A stretch of 64,000 bases of DNA from Stutzerimonas xanthomarina (GCF_003935375.1 NZ_RHQM01000020.1:1-64000); one strand, 5' to 3'. Numbered from the stretch's first letter, positions 37,744 to 53,422 are shown. Numbers and translations are program-made. The notes: a model not told the origin generated them from the letters alone.

Positions 37744-37767
37744 ATCATTACTGCGCATGGGAACTAT
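37744..37767 (+). promoter_or_regulatory. MexT-box-like element between mexT and mexS
   Basis: ATCA-N5-GCGCAT-N4-ACTAT matches the reported MexT motif ATCA-N5-GTCGAT-N4-ACYAT in both outer parts and in all spacings; three central bases differ. It lies 84 bases before the mexS ATG in the 263-base divergent region. Confidence 0.55.
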
Positions 37768-37850
37768 CGATGGGAATCCACGCCGTTCACTGGAGTTGTG
37801 ACGATACTGACGATAGAGTCCGTTCGCACAGTAGTAAGTGAGGGGTCGAA

Positions 37851-38867
37851 ATGTCCCGCATCATCCGTTTTCATCAGTTCGGCCCGGCCGACGTGTTGCG
37901 CCACGAGGAACGCGCGATGCCGGTTGCCGGCCCAGGCGAGGTGCTGATTGGCGTGCGCGCCATCGGCGTCAGCTGGAATGACGTGCTTTGGCGCCAGGAC
38001 CTCGCGCCACGACACGCGCGTCTGCCTGCCGGGCTCGGTAGCGAGGTGGCGGGCGAGGTGCTGGCGGTGGGTGAGGGCGTTCAGGGCTTCAGTGTCGGTG
38101 ATCATGTTGCCGGCTTCCCGGCCCACGATCTCAATCAGTATCCGCTCTACGCCGAGCATGCGCTGTTGCCGCAGCAGGCGCTGGTGCGCTACCCGGACAT
38201 GCTCAGCGCCAGTGAGGCGGCGATCCACTACACGCCGATGCTGGTCAGCTATTTCGCGCTGGTCGAGCTGGCCCAGCTGGAACCCGGCCAGTACGTGCTG
38301 ATCAACCAGGCGGCTCATTGCACCGGGCCGGCAGCCGTACAACTGGCCAAGGCGTTGGGCGGCCGGGTGATCGCCACTTGCGACACCAGCGAGGACCGTG
38401 ACTACCTGCGCGAGCTGGGCGCGGAGACGGTGATCGTCACCGAAGAGGAAGACCTGGTCGGCCGACTGCAGAAGGTGACCGAAGGGCGCGGCGTCGACGT
38501 GGTGCTGGATGCCTGTGGCGGTTCGCAGATGAAACTGCTCGGCGACGTCATGGCGCCGCTGGGCAAGCTGATCCTCTATGGCATGAACGGCGGCAACGAA
38601 ACGGCCCTGCCGGTGTGTGCGGCCTTCAAGAAGAACTTCAAGTTCTTCCTGCACTGCCTGTGCGACTTCACCGGGCAGCCGGAGCTGGGCATCGAGCAGA
38701 ACCGTGAAGCCGTGGAGCGTGCGTTGCAGCATATCAACCAGCTCACCGTGGACCGGCTGATCTGGCCGCAGCTCGACCGCCAGTTCCCGTTCGAGCAGGC
38801 AGTCGAAGCCCACCAGTATGTCGAAAGCGGCGTACCCCGCGGCCGCGTCGTGCTGACGCTGAACTGA
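37851..38867 (+). CDS. mexS: Zinc-independent MDR-type oxidoreductase MexS
   Basis: A 338-residue quinone-oxidoreductase/MDR-family protein with an N-terminal GroES-like fold (GVRAIGVSWNDVLWRQDL) and a nucleotide-binding Rossmann domain near residues 150-200. MexS in P. aeruginosa (339 residues, divergent from mexT) detoxifies an electrophilic metabolite, and its loss turns on MexT and the MexEF-OprN pump. GAGGGG lies about 6 bases before the ATG. A MexT-box-like site upstream fits MexT control. Synteny and length make the assignment strong, though the family is large. Confidence 0.85.
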   Translation: MSRIIRFHQFGPADVLRHEERAMPVAGPGEVLIGVRAIGVSWNDVLWRQDLAPRHARLPAGLGSEVAGEVLAVGEGVQGFSVGDHVAGFPAHDLNQYPLYAEHALLPQQALVRYPDMLSASEAAIHYTPMLVSYFALVELAQLEPGQYVLINQAAHCTGPAAVQLAKALGGRVIATCDTSEDRDYLRELGAETVIVTEEEDLVGRLQKVTEGRGVDVVLDACGGSQMKLLGDVMAPLGKLILYGMNGGNETALPVCAAFKKNFKFFLHCLCDFTGQPELGIEQNREAVERALQHINQLTVDRLIWPQLDRQFPFEQAVEAHQYVESGVPRGRVVLTLN

Positions 38868-38873
38868 CCATCC

Positions 38874-38895
38874 GAGGGCCCTGTACAGGGCCCTC
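38874..38895. terminator. Perfect 22-base palindrome after mexS
   Basis: Arms GAGGGCCCTGT / ACAGGGCCCTC form a fully self-complementary 22-base site, 7 bases after the mexS stop. As RNA it gives a GC-rich stem with a short loop but no T run follows, so it may be a weak terminator, an mRNA end-stabiliser or an operator. Confidence 0.5.
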
Positions 38896-38973
38896 TCATC
38901 GCCCCGTAGAAACTTTTCTTGCGCCGTTCAAGTCCTCCGAAGACAGGCTCATAACCTTGACGGAGGATTTTCC

Positions 38974-39831
<858 letters not shown>

Positions 39832-39884
39832 CCCATTGCCGGGCCAGCGAATGGCTCGGCCACATCAACGCTTGGAGAACGACC

Positions 39885-40835
39885 ATGCCACGCACGATCT
39901 GGAAAGGCGCAGTCAGTTTCGGACTGGTACACATCCCGGTGGCGCTGGTGCCGGCCACCACCCGCCAGGGCATCGACTTCGACTGGCTGGACAAACGCAG
40001 CATGGACCGGGTCGGCTACAAGCGCATCAACAAGACCACCGGCGAAGACATCGACAGCGAGAACATCGTCAAGGGCGTCGAGTACGACAAGGGTCACTAC
40101 GTGGTGATCAGCGATGACGAGATCAAAGGCGCGCACCCCAAGGCGACCCAGACCGTGGATATCGTTGCCTTCGTCGACGCCAAGGACATCTCCTTTCTCT
40201 ACATCGACACGCCGTACTACCTGACGCCGGACCGCCGCGGCGAAAAGGTCTATGCCTTGCTGCGCGAGACGCTGATCCAGACCGGCAAGGTCGGCATCGC
40301 CAACGTGGTGCTACGCAACAAGCAGCACCTGGCGGTGGTAATGCCGCTGGGCAAGGCGCTGGTGATGAACACCCTGCGCTGGGCCGACGAGGTGCGCGGG
40401 GTCGAATACCTGGAACTGAAGGACGAAGCGCTCGATCCGGACCTGGCCGAGCGTGAGCTGGACATGGCCAAGCGCCTGGTCGAGGACATGACCGAGAAGT
40501 GGAAGCCGGAACAGTACAAGGACACCTTCCAGGACCAGATCATGGAGCTGGTGGAGAAGAAGGCCCGCGAAGGCAAGCTGGAAGCGGTCGGCGGGCCGGA
40601 GGAAGCGGTGGATCGTCGTTCGGCGGATGTCATCGATCTTACCGAACTGCTCAAGCGCAGCCTCGCTGCCAAGCCGGGCAAGGCCAGCAAAGAGAACGAC
40701 CTCGAGGAGGAGGAAAAGGCGCCGGCCAAGCCCAAGACTGCGAGCAAGGCCAAAACGAGCAAATCTTCCTCGGCGGCTTCGCGCACGCGCAAGGCGCCAG
40801 CGGCGGGCAGCAAATCCAGCAAAAAGGCGAGCTGA
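39885..40835 (+). CDS. ku: Non-homologous end-joining protein Ku
   Basis: A 316-residue bacterial Ku that binds DNA ends as a homodimer and recruits LigD. The family start PRTIWKGAVSFGLVHIPVAL is present. The core runs to about residue 255, and the C-terminal tail (about 257-316) is rich in Lys, Ala and Ser, as in Ku proteins with DNA-threading tails. GGAG precedes the ATG. A stand-alone LigD polymerase domain follows after 12 bases, so the two are co-transcribed. A full LigD with ligase domain is not in this window. Confidence 0.95.
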   Translation: MPRTIWKGAVSFGLVHIPVALVPATTRQGIDFDWLDKRSMDRVGYKRINKTTGEDIDSENIVKGVEYDKGHYVVISDDEIKGAHPKATQTVDIVAFVDAKDISFLYIDTPYYLTPDRRGEKVYALLRETLIQTGKVGIANVVLRNKQHLAVVMPLGKALVMNTLRWADEVRGVEYLELKDEALDPDLAERELDMAKRLVEDMTEKWKPEQYKDTFQDQIMELVEKKAREGKLEAVGGPEEAVDRRSADVIDLTELLKRSLAAKPGKASKENDLEEEEKAPAKPKTASKAKTSKSSSAASRTRKAPAAGSKSSKKAS

Positions 40836-40847
40836 TCGGGGTAGCCC

Positions 40848-41768
40848 ATGCCAGAGCAGCGCATGAGCGCCGGCCGCCCGCTGGTGGGTGGCGTCGGCAT
40901 TAGTAATCCACAGCGAGTGATCGACAAGGTCAGCGGCGCGACCAAGCTTGCGCTGGCCGAGTACTACCAGGCGGTCGCCGACCGATTGGTGCCGCAACTG
41001 GCTGGCAGGCCACTGTCCATCGTTCGTGCACCTGAAGGCCTCGACGGCGAAAGCTTTTTTCAACGTCATTGCGGTCGGCTGAAGATGCCGCACATGCGCG
41101 CACTGCCGAAAAACCTCGATCCCGAGCATGCGCGGCTGATCCAGGCGGACAACATCACCGCGGTCATCGAGGCCGTGCAGATGGGTACCGTCGAGTTCCA
41201 CACCTGGAACGCGCGCAGTGATCGCGTCGAGCGGCCCGATCGAGTCATTTTCGATCTCGACCCCGATCCCGCGTTGCCCTGGTCGAGCATGGTGGAGGCG
41301 ACCGAGCTGACGCTGCGGCTGCTGGACGACCTGGGATTGCAGGCCTTCCTCAAGACCAGCGGAGGCCGCGGCATGCATGTCGTGATGCCGCTCGATCGTC
41401 GGCACGACTGGGACCTGGCCCGGCAGTTCGCTCGCTCGGTCACCGAGCGGCTGGCGCGCGAGGCGCCGGAGCTGATCGTCGACAAGATGGGCCCGCAGAA
41501 TCGGGTCGGGCGAATTTTCGTGGACTACCTGCGCAACCAGCGCGGGGCGAGCACCGTTGCCGCCTATTCGGTCAGGGCGCGTCCGGGGCTGGCGGTATCC
41601 GTGCCTGTCGAGCGTGAGGAGCTGGCGCAGCTGGAGAGAGCCGATCGCTGGAACATCGGCAACCTGGATGAGCGTTTGCGGGCATTACGCAGCGACCCGT
41701 GGGCCCGCTACGGCGCCGTTCGACAGGGGCTGACGCAGGCACTGCTCAAGCGCCTGGAGAAAGGTTGA
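40848..41768 (+). CDS. Stand-alone LigD-type polymerase (primase-polymerase) domain protein
   Basis: A 306-residue protein made only of the LigD POL domain, which adds ribo- or deoxynucleotides at broken ends. The metal ligands are visible as FDLDPD (Asp136, Asp138) and IFVDYLRN (Asp226), with the conserved block KTSGGRGMHVVMPL between them. The ATP-dependent ligase and phosphoesterase domains of full-length Pseudomonas LigD are missing, with no trace in the flanking DNA. It starts 12 bases after ku. It may extend ends bound by Ku and hand them to a ligase encoded elsewhere. ATG 40848 and ATG 40863 are both possible starts. Confidence 0.9.
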   Translation: MPEQRMSAGRPLVGGVGISNPQRVIDKVSGATKLALAEYYQAVADRLVPQLAGRPLSIVRAPEGLDGESFFQRHCGRLKMPHMRALPKNLDPEHARLIQADNITAVIEAVQMGTVEFHTWNARSDRVERPDRVIFDLDPDPALPWSSMVEATELTLRLLDDLGLQAFLKTSGGRGMHVVMPLDRRHDWDLARQFARSVTERLAREAPELIVDKMGPQNRVGRIFVDYLRNQRGASTVAAYSVRARPGLAVSVPVEREELAQLERADRWNIGNLDERLRALRSDPWARYGAVRQGLTQALLKRLEKG

Positions 41769-41791
41769 GACATCAGTGTGGCGGCGAGCGA

Positions 41792-41956
41792 TCAGGTCGT
41801 CTGGGGATCGTCGGTATCCGCCACGGTCTGGTTTCCATATGGCGCGCCGGGCTTGTGTTCGTCCAGCTCCTCGGCACAAGGCACCTGCGGCACATCGCCC
41901 GGCTTGTCATGCACGATCGGGTCGGGTTGCGGCACATCGGGTCGCACGTGAGTCAT
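41792..41956 (-). CDS. Small acidic hypothetical protein, 54 residues
   Basis: A 54-residue acidic, proline-rich protein (MTHVRPDVPQPDPIV, then PGDVPQVPCAEELDEH) with no predicted membrane segment and a single Cys. An AGGAG ribosome site lies 8 bases before the ATG, much better than expected by chance, and codon use is that of its neighbours. It converges on the polymerase gene, with 23 bases between stops, and is divergent from glgE. Its family is not recognised. Proline-rich acidic small proteins of this kind occur beside stress genes in Pseudomonas. Confidence 0.65.
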   Translation of the reverse strand: MTHVRPDVPQPDPIVHDKPGDVPQVPCAEELDEHKPGAPYGNQTVADTDDPQTT

Positions 41957-42314
41957 CGTCGTTCTCCTGGTGTTCGCCAGCTCAGCCTTGGCGGCCGTTC
42001 TGCATTGATCGGCCGACGTAGGCGAGGTTCCTGCCAATCGTCGCTGCTCGCGGCGCTGGCGACCGTCGGCGTGGTCGGGTTCGGCACCCACTCACGGGGG
42101 ACTTGAAACCGGCAACTGCCGTATTGCGCTCCACCAGGCTCGACCGGTCGCCGGACGGGCTGGCTAACGGCCGCCCGGGGCTGAACTTTCCAGGGTCCCT
42201 TGGCTCGGAAGAAAGAGCCGACGAAAACCGTACCGGTCGCCTCCCGAACCGCACGATGACGCGTCCAGAGGCGGCTCGGGCAACCCGAACCCATGCGCCC
42301 CAGGAGCCCGTTCG
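41957..42314 (+). other. 358-base divergent region upstream of glgE
   Basis: No gene is seen. The region separates the small acidic-protein gene from glgE. It contains the AlgU-like promoter at 42183-42209, listed separately, and is otherwise GC-rich sequence without clear repeats. The glgE ribosome site CAGGAG ends it. Confidence 0.6.
42183..42209 (+). promoter_or_regulatory. AlgU (sigma-22/RpoE-type) promoter candidate for glgE
   Basis: GAACTT at 42183-42188, a 16-base spacer and TCGGA at 42205-42209 fit the AlgU consensus GAACTT-N16/17-TCTGA with one mismatch. It lies 106 bases before the glgE ATG. AlgU governs envelope and osmotic stress responses in Pseudomonas, matching the trehalose/glucan genes downstream. 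Confidence 0.6.
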
Positions 42315-44327
<2,013 letters not shown>

Positions 44328-44463
44328 ATTCTCGGGCGCAGCTGGTAATTCATTAAAATCATACGTTTATGACGCTTTGTTGATGTGAATTCAGCTGCTG
44401 CTCTGCCGTTGCCTAATGCGCCGATCTGGCCTGGGCCTTCACACCGCGACAGGAATGAAGAAC

Positions 44464-47782
<3,319 letters not shown>

Positions 47783-47790
<8 letters not shown>

Positions 47791-49996
47791 TCGTCCGGTT
47801 CTGACCATGCCAGGGGAAACCCTGATGCCCAGCGACGCCGATGTAGACGCCCTGGTGCGAGCCGAGCATGGCAACCCGTTTTCCATTCTCGGGCCGCATC
47901 CTGACGGCGAGGGAATCGTGATTCGCGCCTACCTGCCCAATGCCCTGAGTGCCGAAGTGCTTGATCGCGATGAGCAACTGCTTGCCGTGATGGAGCAGGG
48001 GCAGGTGCCCGGATTCTTCTTTATCCGCCTGCCACATCAGCAACCCTACCTGCTGAAGATTCGCTGGGCCGGCGGCGAGCAGATCACCGAAGACCCCTAC
48101 AGCTTCGGTCCGCAACTGGGCGAGCTGGACATGCACCTGTTTTCCGAAGGCAATCACCGGCAGATCGGCCGGGTATTCGGCTCGCAGGTGCTGGAAGTGG
48201 ACGGTGTGCAGGGCGTGCGCTTCGCCGTGTGGGCGCCCAACGCGCGCCGAGTGTCGATAGTCGGCAGCTTCAATGGCTGGGACGGTCGCCGTCATCCGAT
48301 GCGGCTGCGCTTTCCGTCCGGCGTGTGGGAGTTGTTCATCCCGCGCCTGCAGCCGGGCGATACCTACAAGTACGAGATTCTCGGACCGAACGGCATCCTG
48401 CCGCTCAAGGCCGACCCGATCGCCCTAGCAACCGAGCACCCGCCGGGCACCGCTTCGGTCATCGCCCGGCCGCTGGACTACCAGTGGAAGGACCATGGCT
48501 GGTTGCAGCAGCGCGCCGCGCGCCAGTCGGTCAAGGCGCCGATGAGTATTTACGAGCTGCATGCGGGCTCCTGGCGACGTGACGGTGGTGACGATGGCCG
48601 CCTGTACGACTGGCACGAACTGGCCGAGCGGCTGATTCCCTACGTGGTGGACATGGGCTTCACCCACATCGAGCTGATGCCGATCATGGAGCATCCCTTC
48701 GGCGGCTCCTGGGGTTACCAGCTGCTCTCGCAGTTCGCGCCAAGTGCGCGCTACGGCAACGCCCATGATTTCGCCGAGTTCGTCGACGCCTGCCATAACG
48801 CCGGCATCGGTGTGATCCTCGACTGGGTGCCGGCGCACTTTCCCACCGACGCCCATGGCCTGGGCGAATTCGACGGCACCGCGCTGTACGAATACGCGCA
48901 CCCGTTCGAGGGCTTCCATCAGGACTGGGATACCTACATCTACAACCTCGGCCGCACCGAGGTGCACGGCTTCATGCTCGCGTCGGCGCTGCACTGGCTA
49001 CGCGAATTCCACGTCGATGCCCTGCGTGTCGATGCGGTGGCTTCGATGCTCTATCGCGACTATTCGCGCAAGGACGGCGAGTGGATTCCCAACCGCCATG
49101 GCGGGCGCGAGAACCTCGAGGCGATCGACTTCCTGCGCCATCTGAACGACGTGGTGGCCACGGAAACCCCTGGCGCGCTGGTGATCGCCGAGGAATCGAC
49201 AGCCTTTCCGGGCGTCAGCAAGCCTACCAGCGAAGGTGGCCTCGGCTTCTCCTACAAGTGGAACATGGGCTGGATGCACGACTCGCTGACGTACATCCAG
49301 GAAGACCCGATCAATCGGCAGTACCACCACGACAAGATGACCTTCAGCATGGTCTACGCCTATTCCGAGCACTTCGTCCTGCCGATTTCCCACGACGAAG
49401 TGGTCCACGGCAAAGGCTCGCTGGTCGACAAGATGCCCGGGGATCGCTGGCAGAAGTTCGCCAACCTGCGCGCCTACTTGTCGTTCATGTGGACGCACCC
49501 GGGCAAGAAGCTGCTGTTCATGGGCAGCGAGTTCGGCCAGTGGCGCGAGTGGAACCATGACCGCGAGCTGGACTGGCATCTGCTCGAAGAGGCCGATCAC
49601 CGTGGCGTGCAGAACCTGGTGCGTGATCTGAACCGACTGTACAGCCAGGAGCCGGCGTTGCACGAACTGGACAGCGACCCGCAGGGTTTCCAGTGGCTGA
49701 TCGGCGATGACCGCGCCAACAGCGTGTTCGCCTGGCTGCGCAAGAGTTCGACCGGGCACCCGCTGCTGGTGGTCGCCAACTTCACGCCGGTGGTACGTGA
49801 GGCGTACCGCATCGGCGTTCCGGTGGAGGCCAAGTGGCTGGAGGTCTTCAACAGCGACGCGGCCTGCTACGGCGGCTCTAACACCGGCAACGGCGGCGGC
49901 ATGCTCGCCGAGCCGATCGAGAACCACGGTGAGAAGGTCTCGCTGTCACTGACCCTGCCGCCGCTCGGCGTACTGGTACTGCGGCCGCAGGTGTAA
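47783..49996 (+). CDS. glgB: 1,4-alpha-glucan branching enzyme GlgB
   Basis: A 737-residue GH13 branching enzyme that makes alpha-1,6 branches in the GlgE-made glucan. Two N-terminal carbohydrate-binding (CBM48-type) segments precede the barrel. The nucleophile Asp417 lies in [15 protein letters not shown], Glu470 in VIAEEST and the third Asp in [18 protein letters not shown] precedes the ATG at 47783, which overlaps the treS stop by 8 bases, so translation is coupled. The in-frame extension to 47492 lies inside treS and is not used. The gene ends at a strong terminator. Confidence 0.95.
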
Positions 49997-50013
49997 GGCT
50001 GCCGCACTGAAGA

Positions 50014-50048
50014 GCGCCGCTCGGGGCAACCTGAGCGGCGTTTTTTTT
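50014..50048 (+). terminator. Rho-independent terminator after glgB
   Basis: CGCCGCTC (50015-50022) pairs with GAGCGGCG (50033-50040), followed by eight Ts. It starts 18 bases after the glgB stop and closes the glgE-treS-glgB operon. Confidence 0.93.
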
Positions 50049-50373
50049 GCGGGTAGGACAATCTGCTTTATCGCGGCTTGTGCGCTCTAAGGCACTTGCA
50101 GAGCGATGCGGCTAGGCTGCACCGCGATGGTCACGGTCTAGCACTCATTGAGTGTGCGGCCTTGGAGGACGCGTTGCGGATTCCAACTAGCGGTCAAGCC
50201 CACTGCCACGGACGCTGCGGTCGAGCCTGTCGTGGATAGAGCTGCTGACAGAACCGACCGGTGAGGCTGTTCCCCTTGGCTCCGTTCAGGTATCCGCATT
50301 TATGGCTGCGACCCTGGCCGCGAACGGAGCACATCTCGAATCGCGGTCTTTCGGAGATCGCTCTCGCTGACCT
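50049..50373. other. Intergenic region between glgB and the YbhN-like gene
   Basis: About 325 bases between convergent genes with no credible gene. It holds a 13-base inverted repeat CACTCA-T-TGAGTG (50142-50154) and a degenerate REP-like half (TGGCCGCGAA, near 50315-50324). No clear terminator for the minus-strand operon was found. Confidence 0.55.
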
Positions 50374-51381
50374 TCAGCTCGTTTCCTGAGAGACAGTCTG
50401 CTGGTCGCCGGCCTGGTTGCTGCTGCGCAGCTTCTTCGCCCGGGCTTCGAGCACCACATAGACGAGGGTGGCGAACAGCAGGGGGATCAGGAAGTAGATG
50501 ACCCGGTAGCCGATCAGACCGCCGACGATGGCGCCTTTGCTCATCTCGTCGGCGAGCATTGCCACGAATACCGCCTCGATGACGCCGAGCCCGGCCGGGA
50601 TGTGGGTGACCACGCCGGCGATGCTGCTGATCATCAGGATACCCAGCACTTCGGGATAGGCGGCCTTCTGGGAAAGCATGAAGTACACCACCAGCGCCAT
50701 CAGCGACCAGTTCGCGGCGCCCAGCACCAGCTGGATCAGCGCCAGGCGCAGCGAAGGCAGTTGAATCTCGTGGCCGCGAATGGTCCACGAGCGACGCTTG
50801 GAGAAGCCGCACAGCCACAGATACACCACACACGCCACCAGCAGGCCGGCGCCAAGCACCCGCAGGGCGGTGAAGCCGATTTCCCAGCTGGCCGGCGGCT
50901 GAATCCAGCCCATGGCGAAGATCATTCCGGCCAGCCACATGTAGCCCAGCCAGTTGGTGAGGATGCTCATGGTGAACACCCGGGTGATCTGCGAGGGTTT
51001 CAGCCCCAGCCGCGAGTACAGACGGAAACGCAGGGCGATGCCGCCGACCCAGGCGCTCAGGTTGAGGTTGAAGGCGTAGCAGACGAAGGTCACCGGCAGG
51101 ATCTGTCGGATCGGCAGGTCATGCCGTGCGTAGCCTTTGCCCAGCACATCGAAGAAGCAGTACACGAGGTAGCTGCCAAAAGCGGCAGCGCCAGCCATCC
51201 ACAGCGTCTGTGCCTGGTAGTTGCGCAGGGTCTTGTAGACCTCACCCCAATCGAGGTTGCGCGCTAGACCGACTAGCAGGCCGACGACAAGTGCGAAGAA
51301 CACATAGGTGAGGATCTTCTTGATCAGGGGCCAGCGTCGGCGCCAGCCGCTCTTTGCCTCGGCCTGGTTGGTCTGGCTCAT
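50374..51381 (-). CDS. YbhN-like UPF0104 (LPG synthetase transmembrane-region) membrane protein
   Basis: A 335-residue inner-membrane protein with about eight hydrophobic segments, of the UPF0104 family related to the flippase region of MprF (conserved block SIAGVVTHIPAGLGVIEAVF). Its E. coli counterpart YbhN is encoded beside cardiolipin synthase ClsB, and the same order is seen here. It probably handles a phospholipid or its headgroup, but no reaction is established. The ATG at 51381 overlaps the clsB stop by four bases. It is last in a four-gene minus-strand operon. Confidence 0.85.
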   Translation of the reverse strand: MSQTNQAEAKSGWRRRWPLIKKILTYVFFALVVGLLVGLARNLDWGEVYKTLRNYQAQTLWMAGAAAFGSYLVYCFFDVLGKGYARHDLPIRQILPVTFVCYAFNLNLSAWVGGIALRFRLYSRLGLKPSQITRVFTMSILTNWLGYMWLAGMIFAMGWIQPPASWEIGFTALRVLGAGLLVACVVYLWLCGFSKRRSWTIRGHEIQLPSLRLALIQLVLGAANWSLMALVVYFMLSQKAAYPEVLGILMISSIAGVVTHIPAGLGVIEAVFVAMLADEMSKGAIVGGLIGYRVIYFLIPLLFATLVYVVLEARAKKLRSSNQAGDQQTVSQETS

Positions 51382-52622
51382 TGGTGGTCTCGCTGCAGGG
51401 GAGAAGGCACGGGATCGAGTGGGCGGGTGGTGTCCGGATCGATCAGCTCCAGGCGTGGCTTGTGCTCGGGGAACAGGCTGACCAGTCCCGGGAAGTGCCG
51501 CAGGAAGTGGAAGATCAGGAAGGCCAGCGGCGCACGCCACCAGAATCCGCGGACGATCCGCTCCAGCGGAATACGCCGGCAGTCGGTCTGCAGCAGGTGA
51601 TCGAGGCGCTCGTGCAGGTGGCGGTTGAACACATGATCACGAATGATCAGGTTGGCCTCCAGATTGAGCGACAGGCTCAGCGGATCGAGGTTGCTCGAGC
51701 CGACAGTGGACCACTCGTAGTCGGCCAGCGCGACCTTGCCATGCAGCGGGCGGCGGCAGTACTCGTGGATCTCCACGCCGTCGCGCATCAGGTAGTTGTA
51801 GAGCATGCGCGCGCCGAACTTGGCGATGGGCATGTCCGGCTCGCCTTGGAGGATCAGCCGCACCCGCACTCCGCGCCGCGCGGCGTTGCGGATTTCCCGC
51901 AATACACGATAACCGGGGAAGAAATAGGCGTTTGCAATCAACAACCTGGAGCGAGCATCTCGAATCGCTTGCAGGTAGTGCTGCTCGATGTCGTTGCGGT
52001 GCTGGTCGTTGTCGCGGATGACGAACAACGCCCGCGCCTCGCCACGGCTGACGCCACCGTAACCCGGCGTCTGATGACGCATGCGCCGCCGCCACCAGCG
52101 GTGGGTCGGCTTGTCCGGTGCGATCTGCGCCAGTGCGAAGTGGTGGATATCACGCACCACGGGACCTTCCACCTGCAGGGCATAGTCCTGCTTGGCGGCC
52201 GGGCCGAAGTCACCCAGGTGATCGGCGGAGAAATTGATGCCGCCGATAAAGGCGACCTCGCCATCGACCACGACGATCTTGCGATGCATGCGCCGGAACA
52301 CGTTGAGCCGGCGGCCGAGTAGGCGCTTGCCGGGATCGAACATGTGAATACGCACGCCGACCCGGGTCATGGCGGTGACGAAATCACCGCACAGGTCCGC
52401 CGAGCCGTAGCCGTCCACAGTCACATCGACGCTGGCGCCGTTTTCCGCGGCGGCGATCAGCGCTTTCTGCAGCTCCGCGCCTACCTTGTCCTGGAACAGG
52501 ATGAAGGTTTCCAGCAGCACTTCTTTCTTGGCCTGGGCGATGACCTCGAACACTCGAGGAAAGAACTCTTCGCCGTTTTCCAGTAACTGAAGGCGATTCC
52601 CGTCTCTCCAGTGGTAACTCAT
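51378..52622 (-). CDS. clsB: Cardiolipin synthase ClsB
   Basis: A 414-residue phospholipase D-superfamily enzyme that makes cardiolipin at the inner membrane. It has two HKD motifs: HRKIVVVDG (His113, Lys115, Asp120) and [20 protein letters not shown] (His294, Lys296, Asp301). There are no N-terminal membrane helices, unlike ClsA, which fits the ClsB (YbhO) class. Its ATG overlaps the stop of the preceding phosphatase-fold gene by four bases, and its stop overlaps ybhN. The order matches E. coli ybhP-clsB-ybhN. Confidence 0.9.
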   Translation of the reverse strand: MSYHWRDGNRLQLLENGEEFFPRVFEVIAQAKKEVLLETFILFQDKVGAELQKALIAAAENGASVDVTVDGYGSADLCGDFVTAMTRVGVRIHMFDPGKRLLGRRLNVFRRMHRKIVVVDGEVAFIGGINFSADHLGDFGPAAKQDYALQVEGPVVRDIHHFALAQIAPDKPTHRWWRRRMRHQTPGYGGVSRGEARALFVIRDNDQHRNDIEQHYLQAIRDARSRLLIANAYFFPGYRVLREIRNAARRGVRVRLILQGEPDMPIAKFGARMLYNYLMRDGVEIHEYCRRPLHGKVALADYEWSTVGSSNLDPLSLSLNLEANLIIRDHVFNRHLHERLDHLLQTDCRRIPLERIVRGFWWRAPLAFLIFHFLRHFPGLVSLFPEHKPRLELIDPDTTRPLDPVPSPLQRDHQ

Positions 52623-53422
52623 AGATGTATCTCCACCGCTAGGGGCAGATGATCGGACAAGTGCGTCCAGGGTTTGTTACCGAGGATTCGCGCATCGTGG
52701 CTGCTGGCATTGCGCACATAGATGCGGTCCAGGCGCAGCATCGGCCAGCGTGCCGGGAAGGTTTTCGCCACCTGACCCTGGGAAACGGCGAAGACCTCAT
52801 GCAGGCCAGCACAGCGGTCCAGGGTCCTGGTGGCCTTGAGTCGCCAGTCGTTGAAGTCTCCCGCGACCACCACCGGCGCACCTTCGGGCAGCGAGTCGAG
52901 CAGGTTGCAGAGCAGTTCCAGCTGCTGCTGACGGTGCGACTCGCGCAGCCCAAGGTGTACGCAGATCGCGTGAAACTCGTCGTGCCCCGGCACCTGCAGC
53001 ACGCTATGCAGCAGCCCGCGGCATTCCGGGCCGGCGATGGATATGTCGAGATTTTCGTAGCGGGTTATCGGAAACTTCGACAGCACGGCGTTGCCATGGT
53101 CGCCGTCCGGGTAGACCGCGTTGCGGCCGTAGGCGAAATCGCTCCAGATGCTGTCGGCCAGAAACTCGTACTGTGGCGTGGACGGCCAGTTGTGAAAGCG
53201 CAACGCGTGCTTGTCGTGCGTGCCGAGAACTTCCTGCAGGAACACCACATCCGCCGAGACGCTGCGCACCGCTTCACGCAGCTCGGGGAGGATGAAGCGA
53301 CGGTTGAGTGCAGTGAAGCCCTTGTGCGTATTGACCGTGAGAATGCGGATCGAATTGACTGCTGTCGCCATGTGGGCATCGAGGTCGGCGCTTTCGATCG
53401 GGTGATTTTTGTCCAGAGTCAA
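52619..53422 (-). CDS. Endonuclease/exonuclease/phosphatase-family protein, YbhP-like
   Basis: A 267-residue protein of the EEP fold (metal-dependent phosphodiesterases). Visible motifs are the Asn of TVNTHKGF, the Glu of FLQEVLG, GDFNDW and the C-terminal [12 protein letters not shown], so the active site is complete. No signal peptide. The best start is a TTG at 53422, placed 7 bases after AAGGAG and overlapping the stop of the DUF72 gene; the first ATG (53371) has no ribosome site. It is the second gene of the DUF72-ybhP-clsB-ybhN operon. Substrate unknown; lipid- or nucleic acid-linked phosphodiesters are both possible. Confidence 0.85.
   Translation of the reverse strand: MTLDKNHPIESADLDAHMATAVNSIRILTVNTHKGFTALNRRFILPELREAVRSVSADVVFLQEVLGTHDKHALRFHNWPSTPQYEFLADSIWSDFAYGRNAVYPDGDHGNAVLSKFPITRYENLDISIAGPECRGLLHSVLQVPGHDEFHAICVHLGLRESHRQQQLELLCNLLDSLPEGAPVVVAGDFNDWRLKATRTLDRCAGLHEVFAVSQGQVAKTFPARWPMLRLDRIYVRNASSHDARILGNKPWTHLSDHLPLAVEIHL

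Noticed and set aside
37588-37758. N-terminal extension of mexT by 57 residues.
   Set aside because: The chosen start gives the exact MexT family N terminus and the extension covers the divergent promoter and MexT-box-like site.
38909-38936. AlgU-like promoter before the SDR gene (GAAACTT then GTCCT).
   Set aside because: The -35 has an inserted or changed base and the -10 matches poorly, unlike the site before glgE.
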